From NCBI RefSeq assembly GCF_900106535.1, contig NZ_FNOH01000001.1:1116001-1180000 (forward strand): 64,000 bases of DNA, given 5' to 3'. Shown piece after piece: positions 28,215 to 36,304 of the stretch; the first letter of the stretch is position 1, and every line of letters begins with the position of its first letter. Origin of the DNA: Myxococcus xanthus (GTDB taxonomy: Bacteria > Myxococcota > Myxococcia > Myxococcales > Myxococcaceae). The notes under the pieces were generated by a model. The model saw only the letters and a program-made list of their open reading frames with translations. It searched no databases and was not told the DNA's origin. The position numbers and the translations under genes were made by a program.

Positions 28215-30299
28215 ATGGCGGGCGCGCGTGTGCAGCTTGCTGACTTGAACGTGCCCGACGTGAATCCCATACAGGCCCTGTCCCACCTCCTCCAGGAGGA
28301 GCGCGAGCGCCTGGCGCGCCTGTGGGCCAAGCGCCTGCGCGCGGAGACATATGACGTGGAGGTCCCCGGGAGGGACCTGCGCGCTCCGCTGCGCCGGTTG
28401 CTGGACGAGCTGGCCCGCCTGCTCAAGGACCGGCCCGACGACGTCGTCCGGCTCTGGCCGGAGGTGGTCCGCCCGCACGGCGCCTTCCGCTACACCCAGA
28501 ACTTCGACCCCGAGGACCTGACGCGTGAGTTCAAGTCCCTGGAAGAGGTGATTCTCCACGTCTACGCGCGCCGCAACGGTGGCTTCATCGAGTCCCAGGT
28601 GGCGGAGCTCGTGGCGGAGCTGGTGTGGGAGGCGGACGCCGCGGCCCAGGCGTCCTATGCGCGCATCCTGAAGACGGAGGAGGTGCGCTTTCGTGAAGCG
28701 GCGGTGATGGAGTCGGTGCTCAACCAGGTGGACGTGGGCATCATGCTGGCGGAGGTGGACGGCACCGTCTCCTTCGCTACGCCGCCGGTGAGCCGCCTCA
28801 TGGGGGTGCCCATGCGCGCGGTGGTGGGGGGGCGGGCGGCGAACACCATCAATCCCGTGCTGACGCAGGTGAACGCGCGCCACCTCACGGGCGAGCCCTT
28901 CAAGCTGGCCGACATGCCCTTCCTGCGGGCACTCAAGGAGAAGGGGCCCGTGCGTGGGGTGATGATGGTGGTGGAGCGCCCCGGCGGCGACACCGCGACG
29001 CTGGAGCTGAGCGCCACGCCCGTCTGGGAAGAGGAGGGCGAGCTGGCCGGCGCCATCCAGACCTTCACCGACCGCACGGAAGCGGTGAACAAGACGAAGG
29101 CACTCCAGAGCGCGCACGGGGAACTGCGCAGACTCCAGGGCCGCCTGCTCCAGCGCACCCGCCAGCAGGCGCTGGGACAGCTCGCCAGTGGCGCGGCGCA
29201 TGCGCTCAACAACTTCCTCAACGTGCTGCGGCTGCGAATCACCCTGCTGCAACGCGAGTTCAAGCCCGAGCACCTGGAGGCGCTCGACAAGACGGTGCAG
29301 CAGATTGGCGAGTTGGTGGCCCGGCTCCAGGAGTTCAACATCCAGCGTACCCAGGAGCAGCCCACCGACGTCCCGGTGGACCAGACGGTGCGGGAGGCGC
29401 TGGAGCTGGCGCGCGGCGAGCTGGAGCAGCGCGAGCACCCGGTGTACGTGGACCTGGACCTGGGCGATGTCGGCAACGTGCGCGCGGATACGGGCTTCTT
29501 CCGCGAACTGGTGGTGAACCTGCTGCTCGTCTCGCGCGACCGGATGGAGGCCGGAGGCCGGCTGCACGTCTCCACGCGCGCGGAAGGCTCCTCGTGGCTG
29601 ACGCTGCGCATCGAGGACGAGGGCACGCCCTACGCGCCCGATGAGCTGGCGCGGCTGTTCGACCCGCTGCGCCGGGACGCGAGCGCGCCGCAGTTGTCCC
29701 TGTTCCTGGCGGTGGCGCGGGCACAGGTGGAGCGCTGGGGCGGCGAGCTGACGGCGGAGGTTCCGGCCTCGGGTACGGGCACGGCCTTCGTGGTGCGCCT
29801 GCCCCGCGTGCATGAAGGCGCCGTGTCCACCGCGCCACGTCCGGAGCCGTCGCGCGCGGAGGTGATGCGGCCGGCGGGGCCCCGGCGCTTCCAGCAGACG
29901 CGCAGCGTGCTGGTGGTGGATGACGACCTCGACAACGCGCGGATGATGGCGGAGGTGCTGGGCGAGGAAGGCTACGAGGTCCAGGTGGCCCACAGCCCCG
30001 CGGTGGCGCTGGGGATGTGGGACCGGCGCCGCTACGACGCCGCGCTGCTGGACGCGGTGATGCCGGAGATGAGCGGCTGGGAGCTGGCGCGCGAGCTGCG
30101 CAAGAAGACCCCTCAGGCGCTGCTGGCCATCGTCACCGGCATGGACGTGCGCGGACAGAACCGCTCCAACCTCGCGCTGGTGGACGCCGTGTTCCGCAAG
30201 CCCATCGACGTGGGCGCGCTGGATGACTTCCTGGGGCAGTCCGACACCGCCGCTTCCGAGAACGGTGCGTCGACCACGGGTTCCGCGCCACCCGCCTGA
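28215..30299 (+). CDS. Hybrid histidine kinase: RsbRD-like, PAS, degenerate kinase core, receiver
   Basis: The 694-residue cytoplasmic protein has, in order: an RsbRD-type helical N-terminal domain (about 17-150, LSHLLQEERERLARLWAKRL), a PAS domain (about 162-285), a dimerisation helix with His329 in ASGAAHALNNFLN, an ATPase domain (about 390-530) and a receiver domain (about 563-675). The receiver keeps VVDDD, Asp613 in LLDAVMPEMSG and Lys662 in RKP. The ATPase domain has EDEG and LFDPL, but its N-box reads VVNLLLVSRDR, without the second Asn, and the Gly-rich lid is replaced by APQLSLFLAV. ATP binding may therefore be lost, and the receiver may be phosphorylated by another kinase. The ATG is preceded by weak GGTGG; the true start could be slightly different. 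Confidence 0.8.
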   Translation: MAGARVQLADLNVPDVNPIQALSHLLQEERERLARLWAKRLRAETYDVEVPGRDLRAPLRRLLDELARLLKDRPDDVVRLWPEVVRPHGAFRYTQNFDPEDLTREFKSLEEVILHVYARRNGGFIESQVAELVAELVWEADAAAQASYARILKTEEVRFREAAVMESVLNQVDVGIMLAEVDGTVSFATPPVSRLMGVPMRAVVGGRAANTINPVLTQVNARHLTGEPFKLADMPFLRALKEKGPVRGVMMVVERPGGDTATLELSATPVWEEEGELAGAIQTFTDRTEAVNKTKALQSAHGELRRLQGRLLQRTRQQALGQLASGAAHALNNFLNVLRLRITLLQREFKPEHLEALDKTVQQIGELVARLQEFNIQRTQEQPTDVPVDQTVREALELARGELEQREHPVYVDLDLGDVGNVRADTGFFRELVVNLLLVSRDRMEAGGRLHVSTRAEGSSWLTLRIEDEGTPYAPDELARLFDPLRRDASAPQLSLFLAVARAQVERWGGELTAEVPASGTGTAFVVRLPRVHEGAVSTAPRPEPSRAEVMRPAGPRRFQQTRSVLVVDDDLDNARMMAEVLGEEGYEVQVAHSPAVALGMWDRRRYDAALLDAVMPEMSGWELARELRKKTPQALLAIVTGMDVRGQNRSNLALVDAVFRKPIDVGALDDFLGQSDTAASENGASTTGSAPPA

Positions 30300-30500
30300 G
30301 CGCAGCGGACAGGACGACGTGGGGTCTCAGCCGGGCCGGTAGCTCGCGGCGTTACACTTTCCACTCAAAGTGTTGCGGCACGCGTCACACCGCGAAGCCC
30401 ATTCCGCCGGGCGGGGCCCGTGTCCGAGGGGAGCGGGTGCTTCCCCAGTGCAATCTCCCTGTCTGGTTAGAACTGCGAGTGTGGCTCGTCGCTTGCTCCA

Positions 30501-30530
30501 GGACCGCGGGCCCGCCGGTGCCCGCGGTCC
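30501..30530 (+). other. 11-bp perfect hairpin upstream of secreted protease gene
   Basis: GGACCGCGGGC and GCCCGCGGTCC pair around an eight-base loop, 48 bases before the GTG start of the protease. There is no U-tract, so it is more likely a leader structure than a classical terminator of the kinase gene. The remaining 279 bases between the two genes show nothing else I can name. Confidence 0.5.
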
Positions 30531-30578
30531 TGATTCGGGCGTCCACCCCCGGTGGTTGCCACTCCCAAGAGGTGCTGC

Positions 30579-32768
30579 GTGAGATTCAATCTGAGAGGCC
30601 TGTTGCTGGCCGGAATGATGCTGGCCGGCGGCGGTGCCATGGCGGAAGAGAGCGCGGTCTGCGAAGGCCGTACGTCACAACCTCCCCTGCAGCGGGATGC
30701 CCAGGGGCGCGTGAAGGTGGGTGAGGACGTCGTCGCCACCTTCAAGTCACGTCAGCCCAGCGCGCGTCCGGAGGGTGTTCGCGCCAAGGCCGAGCTGGCC
30801 TGGACGGACCGCGTCAGCAGCCCGGGTGCCACGTACATCGCGCCGCACTTCAGCCAGTTCGCGCTCGCGTCGGGGGACTACGTCATCGTCCGCGCGCCGG
30901 ACGGCTCGCGTGAGTACCGCTACGAGGGCTTCGGCAAGGGCGAGGGCAACGCGCCGGTGAGGGGCGGCTTCTGGAGTGGTCACATCTCCGGTGACGTCGC
31001 CATCGTCGAGTTGTGGAGCACGGGCGGCCAAGCGAAGTCCGGCTACACCATCGACCGGTTCGCTCGTGGCTTCGCCAACCTGGCGGCGCTGGGCGAGGAC
31101 CTGGACAACAAGGCCCTCTGCGGTCCGGACGACTCGCGCAACGCGCGCTGCTACCAGACATCGGACCCGCGTCAGTACAAGCACTCGCGCGCGGTGGCCC
31201 GTCTGCTCATCAACGGCAGCGGGGCCTGCACGGGCTGGCTCGTGGGCAACCAGGGCCACGTGATGACCAACGAGCACTGCATCGCCAACACCTCGGACGC
31301 GCTCAACACCGACTTCGAGTTCATGGCCGAGGGCGGCGCCTGTACCTCCGCTTGCAACAGTTGGTTCGGCTGTCCGGGCACGGTGGTGGCCACGAGCTCC
31401 ACGCTCATCGCCGTGGACGCGCCCCGGGACTACGCCCTGGTGCGGCTGCCCACCAACCCCACGGCCACCTACGGCTACCTCCAACTGCGCAACACCACCG
31501 CGTTCGTGGATGAGCGCATCTACATTCCCCAGCACCCCGCCGCCTGGGGCAAGCACATCGCCCGCAACTCCACGCACGCGTCGGACGCCTCGGGCTTCGC
31601 GGAAATCTTCGCCCTCAACCGGCCCGCGTGCTCGCCGGGTGGCCCGCTGGACATCGGCTACTACGCGGACACCCAGGGTGGCTCGTCCGGCTCTCCCGTC
31701 ATCGCCAACTCCGACCACCGCGTCGTCGCGCTGCACCACTGCGCCAACTGCCCCAACCGTGGCGTGCCCATCACCTCCATCATCTCCCACCTGGGTTCCC
31801 TGTTGCCTCAGTGCGCGCTGCGCAGCGCCACCTGCCCGGACCCGTATGACGTCTGGATGCGCGACACCTGGTCCGACACCGGCCTGGAGCCGGACCCCGC
31901 CACCGCGGGCCAGGACATGTGGGCCAGCCCGTACATCTGGATTCGCCGCAACCCGGACGGCGTCGCCAACCCGCACGTCCACCAGAACCCCGAGTTGGGC
32001 GCGACGAACTACGCCTACGTGAAGCTGCACGGCGGGCCCCGTCCGGGCGCCACGGGGCGCCTCAAGCTGTACTACGCCAACGCCTCCACCGGCCTGGCCT
32101 GGCCCACGGACTGGACGCAGTTCGGTGACGTCGCCGTCAACGGCTTCACACCCGACACGCACATCGTCCAGGCGCCGTGGAGCAGCCTGCCCGGCGAGGG
32201 CCACTACTGCCTGGTGGCGCGCTGGGAGTCCGCATCCGACCCCATGTCGTTCACCGAGACGACGGACATCGACACCAACGTGCGTCAGAACAACAACATC
32301 ATCTGGCGCAACGTGAACATCGTGGACCTGGAGTCCGGCAGCGAGGAGGTCCACTTCATCGTGCGCAACGTGCACGAGGGAATCCGGGCGCTGCGGCTGG
32401 CGGTGCGGGTGCCGGAAACGGACCGGCAGCGGCCCTTCCCGGGGAATGGCGGCCGTGTCGTCGTGCGTCTGCCGGACGAGCTGTTCAAGCGCTGGGTGGA
32501 GGCGGGCGGCAAGGCCGAGGGCATGAAGATGCTGCGCGAGGGCGAGTTCGAGGTCGTGTCTCCGGAAGGGGGCGTGTTCCACGAGCTGCCGCTGGGCTTC
32601 CGCGAGGAGCACCAGTTGCGGATGTTCTTCGAGCGCTCGGCGGATGCCACGCCGGAGCCCTACCACCTGGAGGTCGTGCAATTCGACCAGGACAAGCCTG
32701 AGCGTGAGAGCCTGGGCGGCATCGGCTACGACATCTACACCCACGGCGAGCCGAAGCCGAAGCAGTAG
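30579..32768 (+). CDS. Secreted trypsin-like serine protease with C-terminal accessory domains
   Basis: The 729-residue product starts at GTG with AGAGGT upstream and carries a signal peptide (MRFNLRGLLLAGMMLAGGGAMA). The peptidase domain has His233 (MTNEHCIAN), Asp284 (APRDYALVRL) and Ser370 (GGSSGSPV), with several Cys, as in lysyl-endopeptidase-like S1 enzymes. Residues 30-200 form a propeptide or beta domain; residues about 425-600 look like an Ig-type domain (WASPYIWIRRNPDG, NYAYVKLHG) and the end is another beta domain. It is probably an extracellular digestive or predation enzyme. It differs from the protease near 14 kb in domain order and lacks PPC repeats. Confidence 0.82.
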   Translation: MRFNLRGLLLAGMMLAGGGAMAEESAVCEGRTSQPPLQRDAQGRVKVGEDVVATFKSRQPSARPEGVRAKAELAWTDRVSSPGATYIAPHFSQFALASGDYVIVRAPDGSREYRYEGFGKGEGNAPVRGGFWSGHISGDVAIVELWSTGGQAKSGYTIDRFARGFANLAALGEDLDNKALCGPDDSRNARCYQTSDPRQYKHSRAVARLLINGSGACTGWLVGNQGHVMTNEHCIANTSDALNTDFEFMAEGGACTSACNSWFGCPGTVVATSSTLIAVDAPRDYALVRLPTNPTATYGYLQLRNTTAFVDERIYIPQHPAAWGKHIARNSTHASDASGFAEIFALNRPACSPGGPLDIGYYADTQGGSSGSPVIANSDHRVVALHHCANCPNRGVPITSIISHLGSLLPQCALRSATCPDPYDVWMRDTWSDTGLEPDPATAGQDMWASPYIWIRRNPDGVANPHVHQNPELGATNYAYVKLHGGPRPGATGRLKLYYANASTGLAWPTDWTQFGDVAVNGFTPDTHIVQAPWSSLPGEGHYCLVARWESASDPMSFTETTDIDTNVRQNNNIIWRNVNIVDLESGSEEVHFIVRNVHEGIRALRLAVRVPETDRQRPFPGNGGRVVVRLPDELFKRWVEAGGKAEGMKMLREGEFEVVSPEGGVFHELPLGFREEHQLRMFFERSADATPEPYHLEVVQFDQDKPERESLGGIGYDIYTHGEPKPKQ

Positions 32769-32910
32769 CCGTCGCTTCGTCTGACGCGGCTTCGCTCGCG
32801 TGCCTTCCTGGCGCGGGCGGAGCCGTGACGTGTTTGCATCCGTCCGTCGCCGTGCTTTGTCTGGTCTCCGGCGCGGCGCTTCCCGCCGCGTCCTTTCCCG
32901 GAGGCAGTGC

Positions 32911-34509
32911 GTGCGGGTGGATGACCTTTGCCTGGTGCTGGTGTCCTCGCTGTTGCGGGAGGACCGTGCCCGGTGGCCTCAGCGGCTCGAGGCGCTGGAA
33001 GAGGAACTGGGCGCGTCCTGGGCGCTGCGGCGGCTCGAGGTGCCGAGAGCGTACTCCCTGGGTGTGCGGCTCCTGGATGGGCGTGAGCTCCCGCTCGCCA
33101 CGTGGCTCGACTCGTTCGAGGAAGGTGGGGTGCACTCCGTTCGCGTGGTGGACCTCGGCGCGTCCTCGACCGAGGCGCTTCCCGCGCACATCGCCGCCGC
33201 GTTCGCCAACTCGGGAGGCGTGGTGCTGGAGGTGACTTCGGGTGGGGCGTCCTCGCTCTTCCTCCTGCGAATGCACTCCAGCCGCCCGCACCTGCTCACC
33301 GCGCGGCAACTCGTGGACTTCGCCCGTGCGCAGTCGCACGCGGACCGCGTCTTCGAGGCCTGGGCGGAGTCCATCTCCGAGAACAACCAGCTCAACGACC
33401 GGCCCGCGGTGCCGGCCTCGGAGGTGCCGGACTACCTGGCCTCGCCGGACGGGTTCGTGCACTACGACTTGCGCGGCGGTGACCTGGTGGAGGAACTCCA
33501 GGCCACCCTTCGCCGTCACGGCGCGGACGTGACGATTCCAGACGCGCTCCGGGCCTGCTTCTACACCAGCGACCCGGACGCACTGTTTCGCGAGATGCTG
33601 TCTCCCGAGCAGCAGGCGGAGTTCGTCCCGTCGGAGGAGCAGCTCCTCCTCACCGACACCACCACGCCCCAGCAGTTCGCTGACCTGGTGGCCGCGCAGC
33701 CCTTCGCCGTGGATGCCTGGACGCGCATCGCCCGGGACCAGAACTCGTTCCTGGCGGAGGGGGAGTCACCCGTGACGGCGGAGGGTTTCGAGGCCCGTCT
33801 CCGGACGATGGCGCCGGATGGGCTCCAGTCGATGCTGACCGGCAACCTGATGCTGGCGTTGCAGCAGGCGGCCCGGGTCCATGGCGCGGAGTTGGTCATC
33901 CCCGAGTCCTTGCGCGGATGCGTCCGGCCTGCGTTCTCTCGGGGAGAGGACCCGGGGTGGATTCCGGGCAAGGAATTGCTGCGCCTGCAGTCCAATCCCG
34001 ACGTGTACCAGATGTACCTGTTCCACGAACTGGCGGCCGGGCCCGCGCCCGTGGCCGAGGGGCCGTCCTGGGACGAGGCGCGGCGTGGCTTCACGAAGGC
34101 ATTGCGGGAGGCAGTTGCCTTCTCGGCCGCGCAGGGCTCGAACTTCGCGGATGCGTTCAAGCTGGCGCTGTTCGCGCTCGAAGGGCAGGCGCCGCGCTAC
34201 GACGAACTGTCACCGGAGCGGGTGCCGGATTACCTGGAGGCGGTGAAGGCCGCGGGCTTCGACGGGCGGCCGGTGCAGGTCTTCGAGGACAGGTTGGGCT
34301 CGTTGGGACTGTTCCAGTCGCTGGGGATGTCCGAGGAGAAGCTGCGTGGACTGCTCGCCTACCTGCTGTCCGATGTATTTGGCGGCATGGGCTCGTGGAA
34401 CGACCAGTACTTCGAGACGCCCGAGGCGCAGCAGCAATACGATGCGGTGTCAGCGCGGCTGTTCAGCGAGCGGAGTGCGTTCTTCGTGGCCACGCTCAAC
34501 GCGCGTTGA
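32911..34509 (+). CDS. Hypothetical protein, 532 residues
   Basis: I do not recognise a family. The GTG start is chosen because GGAGG lies six bases upstream; the upstream frame is Arg-rich and not coding-like. There is no signal peptide or membrane helix. The N-terminal 110 residues are alpha/beta (LVLVSSLLREDRARWPQRLE, VRLLDGRELPLATWLDSFEE). The remainder is helical and acidic, with several pseudo-repeats around PxxLRxCxx (PDALRACFY and PESLRGCVRPAF). The C-terminal 60 residues are aromatic (FGGMGSWNDQYFETPEAQQQ). It is followed by a GC hairpin (34534-34554) and the DUF1059 gene. Function unknown. Confidence 0.65.
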   Translation: MRVDDLCLVLVSSLLREDRARWPQRLEALEEELGASWALRRLEVPRAYSLGVRLLDGRELPLATWLDSFEEGGVHSVRVVDLGASSTEALPAHIAAAFANSGGVVLEVTSGGASSLFLLRMHSSRPHLLTARQLVDFARAQSHADRVFEAWAESISENNQLNDRPAVPASEVPDYLASPDGFVHYDLRGGDLVEELQATLRRHGADVTIPDALRACFYTSDPDALFREMLSPEQQAEFVPSEEQLLLTDTTTPQQFADLVAAQPFAVDAWTRIARDQNSFLAEGESPVTAEGFEARLRTMAPDGLQSMLTGNLMLALQQAARVHGAELVIPESLRGCVRPAFSRGEDPGWIPGKELLRLQSNPDVYQMYLFHELAAGPAPVAEGPSWDEARRGFTKALREAVAFSAAQGSNFADAFKLALFALEGQAPRYDELSPERVPDYLEAVKAAGFDGRPVQVFEDRLGSLGLFQSLGMSEEKLRGLLAYLLSDVFGGMGSWNDQYFETPEAQQQYDAVSARLFSERSAFFVATLNAR

Positions 34510-34533
34510 GGCGGAAGGTGTGATGGTGGGCAC

Positions 34534-34554
34534 GGCAGCCGGGCCCTGGCTGCC
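34534..34554 (+). other. Short GC hairpin after the 532-residue protein gene
   Basis: GGCAGCC and GGCTGCC pair around a seven-base loop, 25 bases after the stop codon. No U-tract follows, so a terminator role is uncertain. Confidence 0.3.
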
Positions 34555-34615
34555 TGTCCCTCCCTTGTGGCGCTGGATGACGGTGTCCACCTCTGAGGGA
34601 GGAGGAGACACCACC

Positions 34616-34858
34616 ATGTCACGCAAGACGATGGACTGCCGGAAGGCGCCCAGTGACACCCACTGCACGCTGACGATTTCGGGCGAGGAGGACGAGGTAT
34701 TCCAGGCGGCCATCTCGCACGCGGTCTCCGCGCACGGCCACGAGGACTCCGGTGAGCTGCGCGAGATGGTTCGCGGCATGCTCGAGGACGAGGCGCCCGA
34801 GGCCAGCATGGGCCAGCCCATGTCGATGCAGGAGCCGCAGCAGCCGAGCAGGCACTGA
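34616..34858 (+). CDS. DUF1059-family small protein
   Basis: The 80-residue protein matches the DUF1059 pattern: MSRKTMDCRKAPSDTHCTLT, then GEEDEVFQAAISHAVSAHGH, then LREMVRGML. The spacing of Cys8, Cys17, HA and HGH fits members that may bind metal. A strong GGAGGAG lies upstream of the ATG, suggesting good expression. The C-terminus is Met/Gln/Pro rich. The function of the family is not known to me. It is convergent with the SitI6-like gene, 12 bases apart. Confidence 0.8.
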   Translation: MSRKTMDCRKAPSDTHCTLTISGEEDEVFQAAISHAVSAHGHEDSGELREMVRGMLEDEAPEASMGQPMSMQEPQQPSRH

Positions 34859-34870
34859 AGGCCGCGCCTG

Positions 34871-35596
34871 TCAGTGTGTGGGCAGCTCGCGGAACGAGAC
34901 TCCGTCCAGTTCCAGGCGGCGCACCGTTTCCATGAACCGCTCGGTGCCGACAATCATCGTGGCGAAGTTGCCCACCCGGAACAGGTCCACGTCCACCGGG
35001 AGCGAGGCCGCGTCGAGGATGGGCTCGTCGGGTCGACGGAACCCGAGGCGTCCGCAAGTGGCGCACCGAGGGGGCAGGTCAGGAGGCATGCAGTCCGCGT
35101 GCAGTTGGCCACGCGGGTCGAGCTGAAGCTCCAGGAGCTCGGGGGCGTCCTTCTGCCGGAACCGCAGCTCTGTTCGCGCGCCGAGCAGCCCGCGGATGCC
35201 TTCCTCCCGAAGTCGCTCCAGTTCTTCGTGGCGAATCAGCAACAGACTGCTGCCCAGCCATGCGAAGGAACCGAACCGCCCGGAGGCGGTTCCCACCAAC
35301 GGGCCGAACGTCGTCCCCGGGGGAAGCAGGGCACCTGGTGGTGCCAGGGGCCGTACCAGCTCCCGGAGCCGTGAGAACTCGGTGAATGGCTCAGGCCTGG
35401 CTTTCAAGAAGGCGCTCTGCTCGGGCAGGACGGACAAATCAACGGCGGGATACTGATGTCCTGAGCTGGCCCAGGTTTCACCGCAGCCCGGGCATCCCGC
35501 GAGGCCGGGCAGCCCCCACTTGTGCGCGGCGTTGAGGCTGCCGTTGGTGTGGGCTTGCACCGTCGAGTCTTCGCGCAGCCAGAAGAAACGCGTCAT
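34871..35596 (-). CDS. SitI6-like double-CXXCG immunity protein
   Basis: The 241-residue cytoplasmic protein has two CXXCG motifs, CPGCG (35-39) and CATCG (178-182), with N-terminus MTRFFWLREDSTVQAHTNGS. This is the myxobacterial paralogous double-CXXCG family whose members neutralise SitA6-type lipoprotein toxins. The four Cys probably bind zinc. It starts six bases after the stop of the toxin gene, with GAGG at good spacing, so both are made together. It is expected to protect the producer and its siblings from the toxin transferred by outer-membrane exchange. Confidence 0.83.
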   Translation of the reverse strand: MTRFFWLREDSTVQAHTNGSLNAAHKWGLPGLAGCPGCGETWASSGHQYPAVDLSVLPEQSAFLKARPEPFTEFSRLRELVRPLAPPGALLPPGTTFGPLVGTASGRFGSFAWLGSSLLLIRHEELERLREEGIRGLLGARTELRFRQKDAPELLELQLDPRGQLHADCMPPDLPPRCATCGRLGFRRPDEPILDAASLPVDVDLFRVGNFATMIVGTERFMETVRRLELDGVSFRELPTH

Positions 35597-35602
35597 TCGT
35601 CC

Positions 35603-36274
35603 TCATGCTCCAGGGCGAGAATAGTAGGGCTGGATGGGACCGCCCATGAGCTCAAAGCGGTGAATCAGCTCCCCTGCGTGTCTGAAAATCTCGGTTGGGG
35701 TCGCACCCTCGTTCGCGTCTTTGAACTCACGCCAGGCCCTGTTCCACTCGCCGCCCCCTTCGCCGCCCCGGTGAATCCGCTGATGGACGTGGCGTGGAAT
35801 GGGCATCGTGTAGTCGTGGATTTTCACTCCCTGCCGTTCGAACCAGCGGGCGAGGTCCTCTGCCTGCGGGAAGATGTGGTGTTTCTCCCAGCGCCCAGGT
35901 GTGAGTCGAGGTGGCGCTGAGAAGAAGCGCTCAGGGGCGCCATTCCAGTTGGGGAACACCATGACGGCGCCCCGAGGCAGGTGCTGTCCTCCGCCCCGGT
36001 TCCTCCGGGGGCCTCTGCCGGGAGCCGCGACCGCCGCGGGCGGGCGAGCCGGTGGGAAGCGCGCGAACTCCACCGCGCCATCCAGGTCCTGACACCGGTA
36101 GAAGCCACAGGCGTCTCCCATGCACAAGAGCGAGACGCACTGGTCCTCATCTGGCGTGGCGCACGCCTCCTCGGCGCCGTTCCATGCTTGCTGAGTGGAC
36201 GCCTGTGGAGCCGACGCGCAGCCTGCCCACGGTGCCGTGAGCAGCAGTAGCCAGAGTGACAGGAGTGTTCGCAT
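35603..36274 (-). CDS. SitA6-like polymorphic lipoprotein toxin
   Basis: The 223-residue product has a lipoprotein signal (Cys19 in PWAGCAS), a Cys-rich N-terminal part (CATPDEDQCVSLLCMGDACG), a low-complexity Pro/Ala/Arg linker (about 74-96) and a C-terminal domain. That domain has KHHIFPQ (131-137), HDYTMPIPRHVHQRIH (153-168) and WNRAWREF (177-184). These His-rich motifs are those of the HNH-like nuclease domain found in the myxobacterial TIGR02269/SitA6 family. SitA lipoproteins are known to pass between cells by TraA/TraB outer-membrane exchange and kill cells lacking the matching SitI. Nuclease activity here is inferred from the motif. Confidence 0.83.
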   Translation of the reverse strand: MRTLLSLWLLLLTAPWAGCASAPQASTQQAWNGAEEACATPDEDQCVSLLCMGDACGFYRCQDLDGAVEFARFPPARPPAAVAAPGRGPRRNRGGGQHLPRGAVMVFPNWNGAPERFFSAPPRLTPGRWEKHHIFPQAEDLARWFERQGVKIHDYTMPIPRHVHQRIHRGGEGGGEWNRAWREFKDANEGATPTEIFRHAGELIHRFELMGGPIQPYYSRPGA

Positions 36275-36304
36275 GGTTTGGGGAACCTATCGTCCAGCGC
36301 CGAG

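Noticed and set aside
30747-32744. Long open frame opposite the secreted protease gene
   Set aside because: Stop-free antisense frames are common in high-GC DNA. The translation is Val/Arg/Gly-rich without motifs, while the forward strand encodes a clear protease.
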